A program made the position numbers and the translations under genes. From Ruminococcaceae bacterium UBA6353 (GTDB taxonomy: Bacteria > Bacillota > Clostridia > Oscillospirales > Acutalibacteraceae): a stretch of DNA of 64,000 nt. The stretch is taken from assembly GCA_002437905.1 (NCBI GenBank), contig DJRT01000024.1, positions 1-64,000 on the forward strand, written 5' to 3'. How positions within the stretch are numbered: the first letter of the stretch is position 1; every line of letters starts with the position of its first letter. The notes below the pieces were generated by a model. The model worked only from the letters and a program-made list of their open reading frames with translations, did not search any database and had not been told where the DNA came from. This document shows positions 50,030 to 58,143 of the stretch, piece by piece.

Positions 50030-51673
50030 TTGACTATCGGGCAGAAAATTGCTGTTCTGCGTACGGCTGCGCAGATGTCGCAGGAGCAGCTGGCCGGGCA
50101 GCTGGAGGTTTCCCGCCAATCGGTTTCCAAGTGGGAATCGGATCAGACACTGCCGGAGATCGGCAAGGTGGTGCAGCTTTCCCGGCTGTTCAATATCACC
50201 ACAGACGATCTGCTGCTGGATTCCATTCCGCTGGCGCCGACCTATACCGAGCCGCTGTTTCGCCCGGAGGAGACGGAGCAATATAACCGCAAATATTTCG
50301 GCACCGACGGCTTCCGCGGGGAGGCCAATGAGGTGCTGACGGCCGACCACGCCTACCGTGTCGGCCGCTTTCTGGGCTGGTACTATGCCAGCCCGCTTTC
50401 CGGCTGCCGTGAGCCGGCGCACCGCACCCGTGTGGTGGTGGGCAAGGATACCCGTCGCTCCAGCTATATGCTGGAATATGCGCTGGTGGCTGGGCTGACC
50501 GCCTCCGGCGCGGACGCCCACATGCTGCATGTGACCACCACCCCCAGCGTGGCCTATGTGGTGCGGCAGGATCAGTTTGACTGCGGTGTGATGATCTCTG
50601 CCTCGCACAATCCCTACTACGATAACGGGATCAAGCTGGTCAACCGCTATGGCGAAAAGATGGATGACCATACACTGGCGCTGGTGGAAAAGTACATCGA
50701 CGCCGATATGGAGCCATTTGGCTGCGGGGATGAGCTGCCGCTGGCTAAGCGGGAGCGGATCGGCCGCATTGTGGACTATGTGGCGGGACGCAACCGGTAT
50801 GTCAGCTTTTTGATCTCGGCGGCGGCCAATTCCTATAAGGGGCTGCACATCGCGCTGGATTGCGCCAACGGCTCTTCGTGGATGATCGCCAAGGCGGTGT
50901 TTGACGCCCTCGGCGCGACCACGGAGGTGATCCATGCCGACCCGGACGGCGTAAATATCAACTACAATGCCGGTTCCACCCATATCGGCGATCTGCGGCA
51001 GTTTGTGCGGGAGCATCACTGCCATGCGGGCTTCGCCTTCGACGGCGACGCCGACCGCTGCATCGCGGTGGATGAAAACGGCCAGATCATCAATGGGGAT
51101 CATGTGCTGTATATCCTCAGCGACCGCCTGCGCCGCAAGGGGATGCTGAAGGGTAACCGGGTGGTGACCACCGTGATGTCCAATCTGGGGCTGCTGCGGG
51201 CGCTGAAGGCGAACGGGATCGACTGCATCTGCACCACCGTGGGGGACCGGTATGTACTGGACGCCATGGTGCAGCACGATTGCAGCATTGGCGGTGAGCC
51301 GACCGGCCATACCATTCTGCGCAAGTACGCCTCCACCGGCGATGGCATCCTGACGGCGATCATGCTGGCGGAGGCCATGGTGGAAAGCAAGCTTTCCCTG
51401 GGGCAGCTTGCCGCACCGGTGACCATGTTTCCGCAGACGGTGCGCAATGTGCCGGTAACGGATAAGGCAGCCGCTGCGCAGGATGAGCGGATACAGGCCG
51501 AGCTGCGCCGGCTGCAGGCGGAGATCGGGGAGGCCGGCCGTGTGCTGCTGCGCAAAAGCGGCACCGAGCCGACACTGCGGGTGATGGTGGAATGTGCCAC
51601 ACAAAAGCAGTGTGACGCCTATGCCGCCGAGCTGGCGGATTTCATTGTTGGCTGCGGATACGGACGACAGTAG
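50030..51673 (+). CDS. glmM: XRE-type DNA-binding domain fused to phosphoglucosamine mutase
   Basis: Residues 1-65 are a helix-turn-helix of the XRE class (LTIGQKIAVLRTAAQMSQEQ, then SRQSVSKWESDQTLPE). Residues 86-547 are phosphoglucosamine mutase, which interconverts glucosamine 6-phosphate and 1-phosphate on the way to UDP-GlcNAc. The mutase keeps the start KYFGTDGFRGEAN, the phosphoserine S192 in ISASHNPYYDNG, the metal loop FDGDADRC and the phosphate loop RKSGTEPTLRVM; the sugar loop is GEPTGH instead of GEQSGH. The start is TTG 50030, 9 bp after AAAGGAG. There is no stop, frameshift, ribosome site or ATG/GTG/TTG near the mutase start, so the fusion is real in this sequence. Downstream glmS follows after 34 bp. 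Known GlmM proteins are about 450 aa without a DNA-binding domain. Confidence 0.92.
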   Translation: MTIGQKIAVLRTAAQMSQEQLAGQLEVSRQSVSKWESDQTLPEIGKVVQLSRLFNITTDDLLLDSIPLAPTYTEPLFRPEETEQYNRKYFGTDGFRGEANEVLTADHAYRVGRFLGWYYASPLSGCREPAHRTRVVVGKDTRRSSYMLEYALVAGLTASGADAHMLHVTTTPSVAYVVRQDQFDCGVMISASHNPYYDNGIKLVNRYGEKMDDHTLALVEKYIDADMEPFGCGDELPLAKRERIGRIVDYVAGRNRYVSFLISAAANSYKGLHIALDCANGSSWMIAKAVFDALGATTEVIHADPDGVNINYNAGSTHIGDLRQFVREHHCHAGFAFDGDADRCIAVDENGQIINGDHVLYILSDRLRRKGMLKGNRVVTTVMSNLGLLRALKANGIDCICTTVGDRYVLDAMVQHDCSIGGEPTGHTILRKYASTGDGILTAIMLAEAMVESKLSLGQLAAPVTMFPQTVRNVPVTDKAAAAQDERIQAELRRLQAEIGEAGRVLLRKSGTEPTLRVMVECATQKQCDAYAAELADFIVGCGYGRQ

Positions 51674-51707
51674 ACAAAGCAAATATGCGTGATGGAGGGA
51701 CTTTACC

Positions 51708-53537
51708 ATGTGTGGTATTGTAGGATTTATCGGATATAAGCCGGCGGCACCGCTGCTGCTGGAGGGGCTGCAGAAGCTGGAGTACCGGGGTTATGACTCG
51801 GCCGGCGTGGCGCTGCTGGATGCCGGCGGCTTTGCGGTGAGCAAGGCCAAGGGCCGTCTGCAGGTGCTGGCTGACCGCATCCACGGCGGCGAGGGGTATC
51901 CGCAGACGGTGGGCATCGGGCATACGCGCTGGGCCACCCACGGCAAGCCGAGCGACGAGAATTCCCACCCGCACCTGAGTGCCGGCCGGCGTTTTGCTGT
52001 GGTGCACAACGGGATCATTGAAAACTATGCCGAGCTGAAGGCCGGGCTGCAGGCGGAGGGGGTGCCCTTTGCCTCCGAGACCGATACCGAGGTGGTGGCG
52101 CAGCTGCTGGAAAAGAACTACCACGGTGATCTGCACGCGGCGGTGACGGCCACAGTGGCGCAGCTGGAAGGCTCCTACGCCCTGGGCATCCTGTGTGCCG
52201 ACCACCCGGATAGGCTGTATGCGGTGCGCAATGCCAGCCCGCTGATCATCGGTCTGTCGGAGGAGGGCAACTTCATTGCCTCGGATATTCCGGCTGTGCT
52301 GGCGCATACCCGTCGGGTGATCCAGCTGGCTGACCATGAGATGGCCTGCCTGACAGCGGATACGGTGCAGGTGTGGAATGCTGCCGGCCAGCCGGAGGAA
52401 AAGCCGGTGCGCGTGGTGGACTGGGATGTGGCCGCGGCGGAAAAGGGCGGCTATGAGCACTTTATGCTCAAGGAGATCATGGAGCAGCCGCAGGCGCTGG
52501 CGGCAACCATCTCCCCGCGGATAAACGATGCCGGGGAGATTGTGCTGGACGGCGTGCAGTTTACGGCACAGCAGCTGCGGGAGATGCACCGCATCGTCAT
52601 TGTGGCCTGCGGTTCGGCGTACCACGCCGGCGTGGTGGGCAAGTACTTCCTGGAAAAGGTGGTCGGCGTCCCGGTCGAGGTGGATGTGGCCTCGGAATTC
52701 CGTTACCGGGAGCCGCTGGTGGATGCGCACACGCTGGCCATTATTATCAGCCAGTCCGGCGAAACGGCGGACACACTGGCCGGCCTGCGGGAGGCCAAAC
52801 GGCGCGGTGCCCGTGTGCTGTCCATTGTGAATGTGGTGGGCAGCACCATCGCCTGCGAAAGTGATGATGTGCTGTATACCTGGGCCGGCCCGGAGATCGC
52901 GGTGGCGACCACCAAGGGGTATACCACCCAGGTGAGCATGCTGTATCTGGTGGGGCTGTACATGGCGCAGCAGCTGGGTCGCCTGACGGCACAGCAGACA
53001 GCTGAGATGCTGAAGACCGTGCAGAGCCTGCCCCGGCTGGCGGAGGAGGGTCTGCAGGCCACCGAGCAGCTGCGGCATATTGCCGAGGGCTGCCGTGAGC
53101 TGGAGCATGCCTACTTTATCGGCCGCAATATGGACTATGCGGTGGCACTGGAGGCATCCCTCAAGCTTAAGGAGATCAGCTATATTCACTCCGAGGCTTA
53201 TGCTGCCGGTGAGCTGAAGCATGGCACCATTTCGCTGATTGAGGACGGCACGCTGGTGGTGGCGCTGGCCTGCCAGGAGCGGCTGCTGGATAAGACCGTT
53301 TCCAACATCAAGGAGGTTAAGGCGCGCGGGGCCCATGTGCTGGCCATCACCTGCAGCAGCTTTGTTGACCGATTGAAGGAGGCGGACGAGGTGCTGGCGG
53401 TGCCGGATGCACCGGAACTGTTTGCGGCCATTCCAGAGGTCGTGCCGCTGCAGCTGCTGTCGTACTACATTTCGCTGTACCGCGGCTGCGATATTGATAA
53501 GCCCCGTAACCTGGCCAAAAGTGTTACGGTGGAATGA
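51708..53537 (+). CDS. glmS: Glutamine-fructose-6-phosphate aminotransferase GlmS
   Basis: Makes glucosamine 6-phosphate from fructose 6-phosphate and glutamine, the entry step to cell-wall amino sugars. The glutaminase Cys2 is at the start (MCGIVGFIGYKPAAPLLLEG), followed by RGYDSAG and GIGHTRWATHG; two SIS isomerase domains follow (SQSGETADTLAGLREAKRRG, then GELKHGTISLIE) and the C-terminus ends AKSVTVE. 609 aa, normal. GGAGGG precedes the ATG. It lies 34 bp after glmM, so no room exists for a glmS ribozyme and it is probably expressed from the glmM promoter. Confidence 0.98.
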   Translation: MCGIVGFIGYKPAAPLLLEGLQKLEYRGYDSAGVALLDAGGFAVSKAKGRLQVLADRIHGGEGYPQTVGIGHTRWATHGKPSDENSHPHLSAGRRFAVVHNGIIENYAELKAGLQAEGVPFASETDTEVVAQLLEKNYHGDLHAAVTATVAQLEGSYALGILCADHPDRLYAVRNASPLIIGLSEEGNFIASDIPAVLAHTRRVIQLADHEMACLTADTVQVWNAAGQPEEKPVRVVDWDVAAAEKGGYEHFMLKEIMEQPQALAATISPRINDAGEIVLDGVQFTAQQLREMHRIVIVACGSAYHAGVVGKYFLEKVVGVPVEVDVASEFRYREPLVDAHTLAIIISQSGETADTLAGLREAKRRGARVLSIVNVVGSTIACESDDVLYTWAGPEIAVATTKGYTTQVSMLYLVGLYMAQQLGRLTAQQTAEMLKTVQSLPRLAEEGLQATEQLRHIAEGCRELEHAYFIGRNMDYAVALEASLKLKEISYIHSEAYAAGELKHGTISLIEDGTLVVALACQERLLDKTVSNIKEVKARGAHVLAITCSSFVDRLKEADEVLAVPDAPELFAAIPEVVPLQLLSYYISLYRGCDIDKPRNLAKSVTVE

Positions 53538-53549
53538 GAGATAAAATAC

Positions 53550-53592
53550 GCCGGAGGGCATCTTTGAAAGAAGATGCCCTCCGGCTATTTTT
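53550..53592 (+). terminator. Terminator of glmM-glmS
   Basis: GCCGGAGGGCATCTT pairs with AAGATGCCCTCCGGC, then TATTTTT. It lies between convergent genes and may also serve the U32 peptidase gene. Confidence 0.92.
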
Positions 53593-53616
53593 CGGAGAAT
53601 GCTTATCTGGTGGGGT

Positions 53617-55704
53617 TTATTGCACACCGCGGCGGTAAAGCCCGCGGGTGATGGCGGTCGATGGCGGGGCGCCGCGGCGGTAGGCTTCCAGTACGGCGGC
53701 TGCTTCGGCGGCCGTTTCGGTGGTGAAATGGAACAGGTGGAAATCCACCGGCGGGATATCTGCGGGGTGGTCCCCCCAGTACAGGGGCACACTGTTCAGC
53801 ACCTCGCTGCAGCCGCCGCTGCACATGACCGGAAAGGCGGTGCCTGTGCGGTCGGTGATGCCCTGCCCGTGGCAGCCGGCGCAGCCGCCGAGCGCGGCAC
53901 GGCGGGGACAGTTGCGGGTCAGCATCAGCGGCTGCCGGCCGTATATCAGCAGCCCGGCGGGCAAGGAGACCGGCAGCAGTGCCGATAGCTGCGCAAAGGT
54001 CAGCTCCATGGAAAGGGTGGCCTCCGCCAGCCCGGCGGTGCGATAGAATTCGGCCGCATCGCGGTTGAAAATGTTGAGGCCGAAGCCGCCGACAGCGGTC
54101 AGCCCGGCGGCTCTGGCCAGCGGCAGCGCGCCGATATTGCCGCACAGGGCGGCGGTAGCGCCGCATCCGGCCGCCTGCCGCAGGGCTGTGCGCACGGCTT
54201 CCTCTGTGCCGAACAGTCCGCGGGGGATCTCCACACCAAGTGCCCCGCCGACAGCCTCTCGGAGCTGCCGCAGCTGCTCCGGCGGCGTGCTCAGGGGCAC
54301 GAACAGCCGCTCGGCGGTCAGCGCCGGCGACCACTGCGCGGCGTCGGCCAGCCGGATGTACCGGCGGGCGGTGGCCGCGCGGGGTGCGGCAGCGGGCTGC
54401 GGCGGCAGTGCCCGGCGCTCGTAGGGTATCGGCCGGATGCGGCTGCGCTCCGCCAGCAGCTGCTCCAGCGCTTCGCGGCGCAGGGCGTTCAGCTGTGCCG
54501 CCGGGACGGTCAGCCCATCATCCAGTGTGATACGGCATGTCTGTACATAAAATGGGGTGCCGCCGGTCTTTTTCAGCTGGGCTGCTGCGCGGTCCGCATC
54601 CAGCGGGCGGTGCACAGCCGGCTCACCGCCGGGCCCTGTTACGGTCACGGCATGGCCGTCGGCATCCCGCGCTGTCAGGCTGGTCGCTGTGGCATCGGCC
54701 GAAAAGTCCAGTTCGATGCCGATCAGAGGATTTTCCCGGTCAAAGGTATGCTGCAGGCGGTTCAGTACACCGGCCGCAGCGGTCACATCCTCCTTGCGCC
54801 GCACGCCGAACATGGCACCGCCACGCCGGGCAGTGTAATAGCCATCGGTAAAGCCGGAGCGGGAAAAGATCTGCCGCAGCTCCTCCAGCTGCGCCGGGGA
54901 TACGCTCTCCCCGCGGGCGGCGGCAGCATACACGGCCGTGGCTGCCGCCACATACTCCGGCCGCTTCATGCGGCCCTCGATCTTCAGTGAGGCAACGCCA
55001 AGCTGTGCCAGCTCCTGCACATATTCGGCAAGGCACAGATCCTTCAGGCTCAGTGCCGCCTGCTCCGGCGGGCACGGCCGCGGCCGGTCGCCGGTCGGCG
55101 CAAAGGGCAGCCGGCAGGTCTGGGCACACTGGCCGCGGTTGCCGCTGCGTCCGCCCAGCATGGCCGAAAAGTAGCACTGGCCGGAAACACACATGCACAG
55201 CGCACCATGCACAAATACCTCCAGCTCCACGCCCAGCCCGGCGCAGGCGGCGATCTCTTCCCGCGACATTTCGCGGGAAAGCACCACACGGGAAAAGCCG
55301 GCTTCCTGCAGAAGCTGCACACCGGCAGGGGAGTGGCAGGAAAGCTGGGTGGAGGCGTGCAGCGGCATGGCCGGCATCACCGCCCGCAGCTGCCGCGCCA
55401 GCCCGGTGTCCTGCACGATCAGCGCATCCACGCCGCATTCGCAGGCGAGGATGGCGGTATCCACTGCCGCGGGCAGCTCATCCTGCCGCAGCAGGGTGTT
55501 CAGCGTCAGGTGGACGGCTACCCCCCGTGCGTGGCAATAGGCCACTGCCTCGCGCAGCTCCTGCGGCGAAAAATTGCGGGCAAAGCGCCGGGCATTGAAA
55601 GCGCCGGCCCCCAAATAAACAGCGGCGGCGCCGCAACGCACCGCCGCCACCAAGGCCTCCGGCGAACCAGCCGGCGCCAGCACCTCCGGAATGTTCCGGC
55701 TCAC
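53617..55704 (-). CDS. U32 peptidase-family protein with DUF3656 region
   Basis: 695 aa. The U32 core (about 5-330) begins PEVLAPAGSPEALVAAVRCGA, contains VFVHGALCMCVSGQCYFSAM and the SLKIEGRMKRPEYV motif; cysteines near NRGQCAQTC and CSGGC-type clusters can bind Fe-S. A DUF3656-like central region and a second cysteine cluster (NCPRRAALGGCAGC) follow. Related proteins (TrhP/RlhA) hydroxylate tRNA or rRNA; protease activity is doubtful for this class. Start GTG 55704 overlaps the zapA stop as GTGA. Confidence 0.88.
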   Translation of the reverse strand: MSRNIPEVLAPAGSPEALVAAVRCGAAAVYLGAGAFNARRFARNFSPQELREAVAYCHARGVAVHLTLNTLLRQDELPAAVDTAILACECGVDALIVQDTGLARQLRAVMPAMPLHASTQLSCHSPAGVQLLQEAGFSRVVLSREMSREEIAACAGLGVELEVFVHGALCMCVSGQCYFSAMLGGRSGNRGQCAQTCRLPFAPTGDRPRPCPPEQAALSLKDLCLAEYVQELAQLGVASLKIEGRMKRPEYVAAATAVYAAAARGESVSPAQLEELRQIFSRSGFTDGYYTARRGGAMFGVRRKEDVTAAAGVLNRLQHTFDRENPLIGIELDFSADATATSLTARDADGHAVTVTGPGGEPAVHRPLDADRAAAQLKKTGGTPFYVQTCRITLDDGLTVPAAQLNALRREALEQLLAERSRIRPIPYERRALPPQPAAAPRAATARRYIRLADAAQWSPALTAERLFVPLSTPPEQLRQLREAVGGALGVEIPRGLFGTEEAVRTALRQAAGCGATAALCGNIGALPLARAAGLTAVGGFGLNIFNRDAAEFYRTAGLAEATLSMELTFAQLSALLPVSLPAGLLIYGRQPLMLTRNCPRRAALGGCAGCHGQGITDRTGTAFPVMCSGGCSEVLNSVPLYWGDHPADIPPVDFHLFHFTTETAAEAAAVLEAYRRGAPPSTAITRGLYRRGVQ

Positions 55705-56054
55705 CGGGCCGCCAGCTTTCTTTCCAGTTCTTCCTTTTCCCGTTTCACCCGTTCCAGCTCACGGCGCATATTTTCGGCCTCGCTGCGGGAGCGGTTGTTG
55801 TCGTCAAAAAAAGATTTCAGCTGCTTGCGCAGGTTGTCGGCGGTTTTGGTTGCTTTGGCGGCCTCGTCCGCCTCGGCCAGCGCCGTCATCACGGTAGCCA
55901 TCACCAGCGAGGTGCGCTCATTTTTGTTCATCAGATTGCGGATGCGGGCGTCCAGCTGGGCACCCAGCTCCTGCATATAGCCCGGCTCCTCGTCGGTGGT
56001 GACGATATAATCCGTTCCGCAAATGGTCAGAGTCACCTTTTTGATCGTGTCCAT
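55701..56054 (-). CDS. zapA: Cell division protein ZapA
   Basis: 117-aa FtsZ-ring stabiliser: a small N-terminal alpha/beta domain (KKVTLTICGTDYIVTTDEEP) and a long C-terminal coiled coil (about 45-117). It lies directly upstream of, and coupled to, the U32 gene, an order seen in many Firmicutes. The start ATG is 38 bp after the -10 element. Confidence 0.9.
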   Translation of the reverse strand: MDTIKKVTLTICGTDYIVTTDEEPGYMQELGAQLDARIRNLMNKNERTSLVMATVMTALAEADEAAKATKTADNLRKQLKSFFDDNNRSRSEAENMRRELERVKREKEELERKLAAR

Positions 56055-56091
56055 TGTTCTCTTCCTTTCGCGTTTTTACTCGCTTTTTTTC

Positions 56092-56120
56092 ATTATACCG
56101 CGGATGCGATGGACGGTCAA
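56092..56120 (-). promoter_or_regulatory. Promoter of zapA and the U32 gene
   Basis: Minus strand TTGACC (56115-56120), 17 bp, TATAAT (56092-56097). Confidence 0.85.
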
Positions 56121-56141
56121 GGGCATTTTACGGTTTTTCTC

Positions 56142-56170
56142 TTGCCGCAGGGAGGAAAATATGGTAGGAT
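56142..56170 (+). promoter_or_regulatory. Promoter of hemW
   Basis: TTGCCG (56142-56147), 17 bp, TAGGAT (56165-56170), divergent from the zapA promoter. Moderate match. Confidence 0.55.
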
Positions 56171-56196
56171 AAACAGGAAAAAAGGAGGGGTGCGCT

Positions 56197-57315
56197 ACGG
56201 AGACCATCGGCTTGTATATCCATACCCCCTTTTGCCTTTCCAAGTGTCCCTACTGCGATTTTTATTCCGCCCCCCCGCGGGAGGAGAGCGCCCTGGAGCG
56301 CTACACGGCCGGGGTGATCGACAGCCTGCGCCGCTGGGGTGGGCGGCTCTGCGCGCGGGCGGATACACTGTATTTCGGCGGCGGTACACCGTCGCTGCTG
56401 GGCGGCCGCCGGCTGGCGGCCATCCTGCGCGCAGCGGAGGAGAGCTTTTCCCTGTTTTCCGCCGGCCGGCCGGAGATCACCCTGGAGGCCAACCCGGCGG
56501 ATGATCTGCAGGATACGCTGGCGGCCTTTGCCGCCGCCGGCGGCAATCGGCTGTCCCTCGGTATGCAGTCTGCCGTGCCAGCGGAGCTGGCGGCGCTGGG
56601 GCGGCGGCACACACCGGCGGATGTGGTGCGCACGGTGCAGGACGCCCACCGCGCCGGGCTGACGAATATATCGCTGGATATCATGCTGGGCATTTCCGGG
56701 CAGACGGTACAGACGGTGCGGCAATCGGTGGATTGTGCAGCGGCGCTGGGGGCGCAGCATGCCTCGGCGTATCTGCTGCGGGTGGAGCCGGATACACCCT
56801 ACGGCCATTGCCCGCCGCCGCTGCCGGATGAGGATGCCGCCGCCGACCTGTATCTGGCGGCGATGCAGCGGCTGGATGAGCACGGCTACCGCCAGTATGA
56901 GATCTCCAATACCGCGCAGCCGGGGGCGGAGAGCCACCATAATCTGAAATATTGGGACAGCCGCCCGTACCTTGGTATCGGGCCGGCGGCGGCCTCGTAC
57001 ATCCGCGGCCGGCGTTTCACCTATCCGCGGGATACACGGGCGTTTCTGGCCGGCGGTGAGCCGGTGGAGGAGACGGACGCACAGATGCCGGCCGGCAGCC
57101 CGGAGGAATATGCCATGCTGCGGCTGCGGCTGACGGAGGGGCTGTCCTTTGCCGCTTTCCGCGCGCGCTTTGGCGCGCCGGCGCCAGCGGCGTGGGCCGG
57201 GCGGGCGGCGGCGCTGCCGCCGGCTCTGGTGCAGGCGGATGCTGAGGGGATCCGCCTGACGCGGCAGGGCTTTTTGCTTTCCAATACACTGCTTTGTCAC
57301 ATTCTGGCGGGATAA
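56197..57315 (+). CDS. hemW: Heme chaperone HemW (radical-SAM, coproporphyrinogen oxidase-like)
   Basis: Radical-SAM protein of the HemN-like group that inserts heme. CxxxCxxC motif in CLSKCPYCDF, the GGGTPS loop, and LSLGMQSAVPAELAALGR. The start is unusual. The first ATG/GTG/TTG in frame is TTG 56212, 21 nt from AAAGGAGGGG (56181-56190), and would remove conserved N-terminal residues. Upstream, ACG 56197 is 6 nt from the ribosome site and gives ETIGLYIHTPFC, the normal N-terminus of the family. I place the start there (372 aa), either as a rare ACG start or as an ATG altered by mutation or sequencing error. Confidence 0.88.
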   Translation, partial: TETIGLYIHTPFCLSKCPYCDFYSAPPREESALERYTAGVIDSLRRWGGRLCARADTLYFGGGTPSLLGGRRLAAILRAAEESFSLFSAGRPEITLEANPADDLQDTLAAFAAAGGNRLSLGMQSAVPAELAALGRRHTPADVVRTVQDAHRAGLTNISLDIMLGISGQTVQTVRQSVDCAAALGAQHASAYLLRVEPDTPYGHCPPPLPDEDAAADLYLAAMQRLDEHGYRQYEISNTAQPGAESHHNLKYWDSRPYLGIGPAAASYIRGRRFTYPRDTRAFLAGGEPVEETDAQMPAGSPEEYAMLRLRLTEGLSFAAFRARFGAPAPAAWAGRAAALPPALVQADAEGIRLTRQGFLLSNTLLCHILAG

Positions 57316-57399
57316 ATTAAATTTCTGTTCATACACCGGAGAAAAAATGTGGTAAACTACTGTGTGAAAGGGTAGATGCTACACAAAGGAGGGAATACT

Positions 57400-58128
57400 A
57401 TGGCCGGATTAAAGATCATGGTCGTAGATGATGACAGCAACATCTGTGAGCTGCTGCGTCTGTATTTGGAAAAAGAAGGCTTCACCACGGTGATCGCCGA
57501 GGACGGCGCCAAGGCGCTGGCCATTTTTGATACCGAAAAGCCTGACCTGCTGCTGCTGGATGTGATGATGCCGAAGCTGGACGGCTGGCAGGTCTGCCGG
57601 GAGATCCGCAAGAAATCCCAGTGCCCGATTATCATGCTGACCGCCAAGGGCGAGGTGTTTGATAAGGTGCTGGGGCTGGAGCTGGGCGCGGATGATTATG
57701 TGGTCAAGCCGTTTGAGACCAAGGAGGTCATCGCCCGGATCAAGGCGGTGCTGCGCCGCAGCGGGATCAGCGAGGCGAAAAAGGTGCGCCAGGTTGAGTA
57801 TGACGGCCTGTACATCAATATGGAAAACTACGAGCTGCGGGTGCGCGGCAAGGTGGTGGATACCCCGCCCAAGGAGATGGAGCTGATCTATCACCTGGCC
57901 AGCAACCCCAACCGGGTATATACCCGCGACCAGCTGCTGGATGAGGTGTGGGGCTTTGAATACTACGGCGACAGCCGCACGGTGGATGTGCATATCAAGC
58001 GCCTGCGGGAAAAGCTGGATGGTGTATCTGACCAGTGGACGCTGAAGACCGTGTGGGGCGTCGGCTATAAATTTGAGGTGCGGGACGACAAGGACGAACA
58101 GGCCGATAAGACCGGAAAAGCCGGATAA
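57400..58128 (+). CDS. OmpR-family response regulator
   Basis: 242 aa. Receiver domain (1-120) with acidic pocket VVDDDSN, phosphorylation site D54 in LLLLDVMMPKLDG, Thr in MLTAKGE and Lys in VVKPFE. The C-terminal winged helix (about 140-235) has the OmpR signature TRDQLLDEVWGFEYYGDSRT and VDVHIKRLREKL. ATG 57400 with AAAGGAGGG; an extension to 57376 is less likely. Followed after 15 bp by its kinase. Confidence 0.95.
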   Translation: MAGLKIMVVDDDSNICELLRLYLEKEGFTTVIAEDGAKALAIFDTEKPDLLLLDVMMPKLDGWQVCREIRKKSQCPIIMLTAKGEVFDKVLGLELGADDYVVKPFETKEVIARIKAVLRRSGISEAKKVRQVEYDGLYINMENYELRVRGKVVDTPPKEMELIYHLASNPNRVYTRDQLLDEVWGFEYYGDSRTVDVHIKRLREKLDGVSDQWTLKTVWGVGYKFEVRDDKDEQADKTGKAG

Positions 58129-58143
58129 CGGAGGCGTCAGCGT

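Noticed and set aside
51674..51707. Possible glmS ribozyme before glmS
   Set aside because: Only 34 bp separate glmM and glmS, too short for the ribozyme, and the 49911-50029 leader lacks its conserved core sequence.
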